Source: Peptoniphilaceae bacterium AM52-5BH (GTDB lineage: Bacteria; Bacillota; Clostridia; Tissierellales; Peptoniphilaceae). Taken from it: DNA of 10,937 bases. Of the stretch, positions 6,162 to 10,937 are shown piece after piece. The position numbers and the translations under genes were made by a program. The number at the start of each line of letters is the position of its first letter. Position 1 is the first letter of the stretch. Below the pieces are notes generated by a model, which was not told the origin of the DNA, searched no databases, and was given only the letters and a program-made list of their open reading frames with translations. The stretch is taken from contig JAQEDR010000037.1 in NCBI GenBank assembly GCA_027669155.1, forward strand, positions 1-10,937, in the 5' to 3' direction.

Positions 6162-7187
6162 ATGGATAATATTTTATCTTTAAATAAGAAATTAAATTTA
6201 GATGACTTTGACTTAAGCGCAGGTGACTTTGAGCTGGCAAGTGAAAGTCAAAAGGAAAATTTTATAAGTAAAGCTCCATCGACTTCCTACTTTCAAGATG
6301 CTATGAGAAGGCTTAAGGCAAATAAGGTAGCTATGGTTTCCTTAGGATTTCTGATAATTATTTTTATCTTTGCCTTTCTAGGACCACTCTTTGTAGAAGG
6401 AGACTATACGACCCAGTTTAGGGGAGATGAGAATCTCTTTCCTTGTCTTAAATATCCTTTCGGAACAGACAAGTTAGGTAGAAATATTATGGTTCGTACT
6501 ATGTATGGTACGAGAGTTTCTCTCATAGTTGGAGTCTTTGCCTCACTGATAGTTTTAATCATAGGTACTATCTACGGTTCGATTTCAGGATATTTTGGAG
6601 GAAGGGTAGATGCGGTGATGATGAGAATCCTAGATTTAATTTATTCTATACCAGATGTCTTGGTAGTAATATTATTATCAATAGGAATATCTCAACCCCT
6701 TAAATCATATGTAAACTCATCTACATCAGACTTCGCCAAGAAAATCGGAGTCCTGGGGCCTGCCCTTATATCGATATTTATAGCCTTTGCCCTACTCTAT
6801 TGGGTAGGAACGGCGAGGATTATCAGAGGACAAGTACTAATGCTCAAGAAACAAGAGTTTGTAACAGCAGTCGAGGCCTTGGGAGGATCTAAGAGAAGGA
6901 TTATAAGAAGGCACCTTTTTCCAAATTGTATAGGACAGGTCATAGTAATGACAGCCATGCAAATACCTTCTGCGATTTTCCTAGAGTCATTCTTATCATT
7001 CTTGGGAATTGGAGTTTCAGCTCCTATGACTTCTCTTGGAGCTCTTGCAGCGGATGCCTTGGGAGGAATTTACTCTTATGCTTATAGGCTAATCATTCCT
7101 TCATTGATATTATCTCTTATGATTTTATCCTTGAACTTGTTTGCAGATGGACTAAGAGATGCCCTAGATCCAAGGCTTAAAAAGTAG
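6162..7187 (+). CDS. oppC: Oligopeptide ABC transporter permease OppC
   Basis: This 341-residue permease is the OppB partner. It opens with a soluble, acidic N-terminal extension of about 55 residues that ends in SYFQDAMRRLKANK just before the first helix (about 57-77), as in Gram-positive OppC proteins. The conserved FGTDKLGRN (100-108) is the family's hallmark after the first periplasmic-side loop. The EAA loop is AVEALGGSKRRIIRRHLFPN (236-255), and the protein ends in LRDALDPRLKK. It starts one base after the oppB stop, and a GGGAG site at 6151-6155 lies within the end of oppB. No missing elements are seen. Confidence 0.93.
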   Translation: MDNILSLNKKLNLDDFDLSAGDFELASESQKENFISKAPSTSYFQDAMRRLKANKVAMVSLGFLIIIFIFAFLGPLFVEGDYTTQFRGDENLFPCLKYPFGTDKLGRNIMVRTMYGTRVSLIVGVFASLIVLIIGTIYGSISGYFGGRVDAVMMRILDLIYSIPDVLVVILLSIGISQPLKSYVNSSTSDFAKKIGVLGPALISIFIAFALLYWVGTARIIRGQVLMLKKQEFVTAVEALGGSKRRIIRRHLFPNCIGQVIVMTAMQIPSAIFLESFLSFLGIGVSAPMTSLGALAADALGGIYSYAYRLIIPSLILSLMILSLNLFADGLRDALDPRLKK

Positions 7188-7193
7188 GTTATT

Positions 7194-8192
7194 ATGGAAA
7201 ATTTAGATAAAGAAATGTTAAAAATTGAGGACCTGAGTATATCCTTCTACACTCCAGTAGGGGAGGTCAAGGCGGTAGATTCTATTAACTACACCCTTCA
7301 TGAGAATGAAATCATGGGTATCGTTGGTGAGTCAGGTTCTGGTAAATCAGTAGAAAGTTATGGAATTATGGGACTTTTACAAAGTCCTGGCAAGGTCAAA
7401 AGTGGGAAGATCCTTCACAAGGGAGAAAATGTCCTAGATTATGATAAGAAACAAATGTCATCTTTTAGGGGAGCTAAGTGCTCCATGATCTTCCAAAATC
7501 CAATGACTTGCCTTAACCCAGTTTATACTATAGGCAACCAGCTTATGGAAGCTGTCCTAGTCCACAAGGACAAGAGCAAGAAAGAAGCCTATGATATGGC
7601 AGTTGAAATGCTAGATCTTGTAGGAATTTCAAATCCTGAAAGGCGAATGAAGCAATATCCTCACGAGCTTTCAGGTGGTATGAGACAGAGAGTTATGATT
7701 GGTATGGGGCTGATTTGTAAGCCCGATATCCTCATAGCAGACGAGCCAACTACAGCCCTAGACGTTACAATTCAGGCTCAGATTCTTGAACTTATCAAGG
7801 ATATACAAGAAAAAAATAAGATGAGCGTAATTTTTATCACTCACAACCTGGCTGTAGTTGCTCAAATATGTGACACAGTTAGTGTAATGTATGCTGGAAG
7901 AATTGTAGAGCAGGGAAGTGTAGACGATATATTCTATAGACCAAGCCATCCTTATACCAAGGGCCTTCTTAAATCTATGCCAAGGATAGATGATGGAGAT
8001 AAGACAAGGCTTGAAAGCATCAAGGGAGTTCCGGTAGATATGCTAAATCTGCCAGAAGGATGTGGATTTTCTACAAGATGTGACTCTTGTATGAATATTT
8101 GCCTAAGAAAAGAACCTCCTATGATTGAACTAGGAGATGGACACAGGTCCAAGTGCTTCCTTCATGTAAAGGAGCTTTTAAATGCAAGATGA
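7194..8192 (+). CDS. oppD: Oligopeptide ABC transporter ATPase OppD
   Basis: This 332-residue ATPase is one of the two that drive the OppBC channel. It carries Walker A GESGSGKS (45-52), Q-loop Q101 (IFQNP), signature LSGGM (159-163), Walker B with D183 and E184 (IADEPTTALD) and H-loop H217 (ITHN). The C-terminal oligopeptide-transporter extension has Cys at 290, 296, 303 and 321 plus C299. The first four match OppF in both position and spacing. Similar Cys sets bind a [4Fe-4S] cluster in some characterised OppD/DppD proteins, so a cluster is plausible here. The ATG follows the oppC stop by 6 bases with only a weak GTAGG upstream. Met8 could serve as an alternative start, but has no better site. 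The stop overlaps oppF by 11 bases. Confidence 0.92.
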   Translation: MENLDKEMLKIEDLSISFYTPVGEVKAVDSINYTLHENEIMGIVGESGSGKSVESYGIMGLLQSPGKVKSGKILHKGENVLDYDKKQMSSFRGAKCSMIFQNPMTCLNPVYTIGNQLMEAVLVHKDKSKKEAYDMAVEMLDLVGISNPERRMKQYPHELSGGMRQRVMIGMGLICKPDILIADEPTTALDVTIQAQILELIKDIQEKNKMSVIFITHNLAVVAQICDTVSVMYAGRIVEQGSVDDIFYRPSHPYTKGLLKSMPRIDDGDKTRLESIKGVPVDMLNLPEGCGFSTRCDSCMNICLRKEPPMIELGDGHRSKCFLHVKELLNAR

Positions 8193-9165
8193 GAAATTAT
8201 TAATAGTAAATAATCTAGTAAAACACTTTACAGTTTCTACAAGCTTTAACAATACGGCGAAAGTCCACGCAGTCGATGATGTATCATTTTTTATAAACAA
8301 GGGAGAGACTCTAGGAATTGTAGGAGAGTCCGGTTGTGGTAAGACAAGTCTAGGAAGGACAATTCTTAGACTGCACGAACCGACTAGCGGCCAGATAATC
8401 TATGACGGTGAGACGATTTTTGATAGTGACAAAGATATTAAGGCTGATATGTATAAGTTTAGGAGGAAAATGCAAATAATCTTCCAAGACCCATCAGCTT
8501 CCCTAGACCCTAGAATGACAGTGGCTGAAATTGTTGGAGAGGCCCTTGATATCCATGGTCTTTACAAAAAAAACAGGAGGGAGAGAATCAATGAACTGTT
8601 AAGGAAGGTAGGACTAAACGAGGAGCATTCCAATAGATATCCTCACGAGTTTTCGGGAGGCCAACAGCAAAGGATAGGAATAGCAAGAGCCCTTGCGGTA
8701 GAGCCAGAATTTATAGTCTGTGACGAGCCAATAAGTGCCCTAGACGTTTCGATCCAAGCGCAAATTGTAAACATGCTCCAAGACATGCAAAAAGACAGCG
8801 GGCTTACATATATGTTCATAGCCCACGACCTATCAGTAGTCAAACATATTTCGGATAGGATAGGCGTTATGTACTTGGGCAAGATGGTAGAGCTTGTAGA
8901 TAGCGAAAGGCTATACGAAAATCCCCTCCATCCATATACCCAATCACTTCTTACAGCAATCCCAATACCAGATCCAGAAAAAACGAGATCTATGGAAAGG
9001 ATTAAGCTAAAAGGAGAAGTACCATCGGCAATCAATCCACCAAAAGGATGTAGATTCCATGAAAGATGCTTGTATGCTACAGATATTTGTAAGAGTAGAG
9101 AACCTGAATTTAAAGAATATGAGAGTGGCCACTTTGCAAGTTGCCACAATATAGGAGAATTTTAA
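8182..9165 (+). CDS. oppF: Oligopeptide ABC transporter ATPase OppF
   Basis: This 327-residue second ATPase pairs with OppD in a heterodimer. Motifs are complete: Walker A GESGCGKT (48-55), Q-loop Q102 (IFQDP), signature FSGGQ (157-161), Walker B with D181 and E182 (VCDEPISALD) and H-loop H215 (IAHD). The second ATPase being FSGGQQQR-type with an RMTVAEIVGEAL segment is usual for OppF. The C-terminal extension holds C290, C296, C303 and C321, a C-x5-C-x6-C-x17-C set that may hold an iron-sulfur cluster. The ATG lies inside the end of oppD (11-base overlap) with AAAGGAG at 8168-8174, seven bases before it, so translation can be both coupled and independent. The long open frame on the opposite strand (8643-9149) is a codon-structure shadow. 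Confidence 0.92.
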   Translation: MQDEKLLIVNNLVKHFTVSTSFNNTAKVHAVDDVSFFINKGETLGIVGESGCGKTSLGRTILRLHEPTSGQIIYDGETIFDSDKDIKADMYKFRRKMQIIFQDPSASLDPRMTVAEIVGEALDIHGLYKKNRRERINELLRKVGLNEEHSNRYPHEFSGGQQQRIGIARALAVEPEFIVCDEPISALDVSIQAQIVNMLQDMQKDSGLTYMFIAHDLSVVKHISDRIGVMYLGKMVELVDSERLYENPLHPYTQSLLTAIPIPDPEKTRSMERIKLKGEVPSAINPPKGCRFHERCLYATDICKSREPEFKEYESGHFASCHNIGEF

Positions 9166-9166
9166 A

Positions 9167-10825
9167 ATGAAAGCAAAGAGTAAATTATTAATAGGCTTAC
9201 TGAGCTTGTCAATGATATTTTCTGCCTGCGGAAATAATGATAAGGCAAGTGATGGAAACGAAAACAATCAAGCAGTAGCTAATGAAGAAGAAGGAAAGAA
9301 GGACGGAGTCCTAGATATAAATATAGCAAGCGAGCCTGACTCAATAGACCCAGCCCTAAACACTTCAGTAGATGGAGCTATAATGATATCCCACCTATTC
9401 GAATCCCTAATCAGATGGGACGACGATGGGGAAGGTAATGCAGTCCTTAAACCTGGTATAGCGGAAAGCTGGGAAGTATCAGATGATGGTTTGACTTGGA
9501 CCTTCAAATTAAGAGATGCTAAGTGGTCTGATGGAAAGGATATTACAGCAGATGACTTCGTGTATTCTTGGAACAGACTTGTAGATCCTGCAACAGGAGC
9601 TGACTATGAGTATATGCTAGATATGGTAAAGGGCTATGATGAGAAAAAGCTCGATATATCTGCACCAGATCCAAAAACATTTGTAGTTAATCTAAATGTA
9701 AAATGTCCATACTTCGAAGAAATATGTGCCTTCCCTGCAGTAATGCCAGTGAGAAAAGACATCATCGAAGCTAACAAGACTTGGACAAATAGCCCAGAAA
9801 CATTAGTATCAAACGGAGCTTACAAGCTAGAAAAGTGGGAGCACAACTCTACTTTATCTATGGTCAAAAACCCAGAATACTACGATCAAGACTCAGTTAA
9901 GGCAGAAAAGCTAGCCTTCCACCTCCAAGATGACCAAAACGCAATCTATGCATCATATAGGTCAGGAGACTTGGACTTCATAAATTCAGTTCCACAAGAA
10001 GAAATCCAAAAACTTTTAGATACAAAAGAACTTAAGATCAAACCATATGTAGGAACATACTTCGTATGCTTCAATACTGAAAAAGAACCATTTAACGATC
10101 CAAAAGTTAGAAAGGCCTTCTCTCTAGCTATAGATAGAAACTTCATCGTAAACCAAGTTACAGGCCAAGGCCAAGAGCCAGCTACAGCTTACGTTCCATC
10201 AGGAGTATATGATGCTAATGGAGCTGAAGGAGATGACTTTAGAACTGTCGGTGGAGATTATTACTCTATAAATGACGAAGATTACGAGAAAAATATCGAA
10301 GAAGCTAAAAAGCTAATGGAAGAAGCAGGCTACAAAGATGGCGAAGGCTTCCCACAAATCGATTACTTGTATAACACTGATGAAAATCATAAGGCTATAG
10401 CAGAAGCCCTACAAAATATGTGGCAAGAAAATCTAGGTGTACAAGTTAACCTACAAAACCAAGACTGGAATGTATTCCTCAAAGAAAGAAAAGAAGGAAA
10501 CTACAACATAGCAAGACACGGTTGGATAGCAGATTACAACGATCCAATGAGCTTTATAGATATGTGGCTAACAGGCGGTGGAAATAACGACGCCCAATAC
10601 AAGAACCCAGAGTTCGACAAGTTTGTAAAAGCTGCCAAGGCTACATCAGATCCAGACGAAAGAATGGAAAATATGCACAAGGCTGAAGATATACTTATAG
10701 GAGAAGATAACGTAGTTGCACCATTATACTTCTACAACAACTCTTATATGATGAAACCTAATATCAATGGCCTATACTACACACCACTAGGATACTTCTT
10801 CTACAAAGGTACAGAAGGATTCTAA
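9167..10825 (+). CDS. oppA: Oligopeptide-binding lipoprotein OppA (SBP family 5)
   Basis: This 552-residue lipoprotein captures extracellular peptides for OppBCDF. The signal peptide (MKAKSKLLIGLLSLSMIFSAC) ends in lipobox FSAC with the lipidated Cys at 21. An acidic, Asn/Glu-rich tether follows to about residue 45. The mature domain begins LDINIASEPDSIDPALN and continues with GIAESWEVSDDGLTWTFKLR, both typical of the extracellular solute-binding family 5. Motifs such as DPKVRKAFSLAIDR and the aromatic C-terminus point to peptides and not nickel or heme, but ligand size is not readable. It starts one base after the oppF stop, with AGGAG at 9153-9157. Unlike many opp operons it is last, directly before the terminator. 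Phe is mostly TTC (18 of 24), a bias consistent with selection for high expression. Confidence 0.93.
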   Translation: MKAKSKLLIGLLSLSMIFSACGNNDKASDGNENNQAVANEEEGKKDGVLDINIASEPDSIDPALNTSVDGAIMISHLFESLIRWDDDGEGNAVLKPGIAESWEVSDDGLTWTFKLRDAKWSDGKDITADDFVYSWNRLVDPATGADYEYMLDMVKGYDEKKLDISAPDPKTFVVNLNVKCPYFEEICAFPAVMPVRKDIIEANKTWTNSPETLVSNGAYKLEKWEHNSTLSMVKNPEYYDQDSVKAEKLAFHLQDDQNAIYASYRSGDLDFINSVPQEEIQKLLDTKELKIKPYVGTYFVCFNTEKEPFNDPKVRKAFSLAIDRNFIVNQVTGQGQEPATAYVPSGVYDANGAEGDDFRTVGGDYYSINDEDYEKNIEEAKKLMEEAGYKDGEGFPQIDYLYNTDENHKAIAEALQNMWQENLGVQVNLQNQDWNVFLKERKEGNYNIARHGWIADYNDPMSFIDMWLTGGGNNDAQYKNPEFDKFVKAAKATSDPDERMENMHKAEDILIGEDNVVAPLYFYNNSYMMKPNINGLYYTPLGYFFYKGTEGF

Positions 10826-10845
10826 GATAAACAGTTTTCCCTCCA

Positions 10846-10882
10846 AAAACTGCCCTGCAGGTTAATCCCACAGGGCAGTTTT
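10846..10882. terminator. Rho-independent terminator after oppA, probably bidirectional
   Basis: A perfect 12-bp inverted repeat, AAAACTGCCCTG (10846-10857) and CAGGGCAGTTTT (10871-10882), encloses a 13-base loop. It starts 20 bases after the oppA stop. It carries T-runs on both strands: TTTT at 10879-10882 on the + strand, and the complement of A5 at 10845-10849 on the - strand. It could therefore also stop transcription from a convergent gene beyond the window. Confidence 0.85.
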
Positions 10883-10937
10883 ACTTGTTCACTTTAGTGA
10901 GTTGAGCGAACGAAAGAGAGCGAAACAATAAACCACC
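10883..10937. other. Downstream intergenic end with small hairpin and direct repeat
   Basis: No gene is visible. TCACT-TT-AGTGA (10889-10900) is a tight 12-base inverted repeat. Just after it GAGCGAA occurs twice (10904-10910 and 10918-10924), 14 bases apart, within a purine-rich stretch that runs to the window end. The structure may continue past the edge, and its role is unknown. Confidence 0.4.

Noticed and set aside
8643..9149. 168-codon open frame on the - strand
   Set aside because: It lies wholly opposite the conserved 3' half of oppF. Its translation has no recognisable domain, and codon structure of the sense gene explains the openness.

Overview
The window is low-GC, AT-rich DNA from a Gram-positive anaerobe of the Firmicutes. 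The evidence is three lipoprotein signal peptides with Cys lipoboxes, strong AGGAGG-type ribosome binding sites, TTGnnA/TATAAT-like promoters and gene families typical of Gram-positive cell surfaces. The protein style, including a histidine-triad lipoprotein and an OppBCDF-A cluster, suggests Peptoniphilaceae (Anaerococcus or a relative). That placement is inference and cannot be proved from the window. All nine genes are on the + strand and form two operons.

Operon 1 (promoter about 73-101, genes 139-4838, terminator 4846-4877) is a zinc-acquisition operon. It encodes a zinc-binding lipoprotein of the ZnuA/AdcA type, the ABC ATPase ZnuC, the permease ZnuB, and a 763-residue lipoprotein with seven HGDH(Y/W)H histidine triads resembling streptococcal Pht proteins. 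The leader holds two 7-1-7 inverted repeats built on TGCAAAT/ATTTGCA. One overlaps the -35 and the other lies between the predicted transcription start and the RBS. They fit a Fur-superfamily (Zur-like) repressor. The likely working model is that zinc starvation relieves repression, the His-triad protein captures Zn(II) at the surface, the binding lipoprotein passes it on, and ZnuBC imports it.

Positions 4878-5179 are a very AT-rich spacer with no convincing gene. It holds a short direct repeat and an imperfect palindrome.

Operon 2 (promoter 5180-5208, genes 5231-10825, terminator 10846-10882) encodes a complete oligopeptide ABC importer in the order oppB, oppC, oppD, oppF, oppA. All ATPase motifs are intact. 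Both ATPases carry an identically spaced four-cysteine set near the C-terminus. The binding-protein gene is last and shows much stronger C-ending codon preference than oppB.

The last 55 bases (10883-10937) hold a small hairpin and a short direct repeat, without a gene. Nothing here looks like a mobile element, CRISPR array or RNA gene. The most unusual content is the zinc operon: its tandem operators, the seven-triad partner protein with an extra repeated His motif, and a binding protein that lacks the usual His-rich loop.
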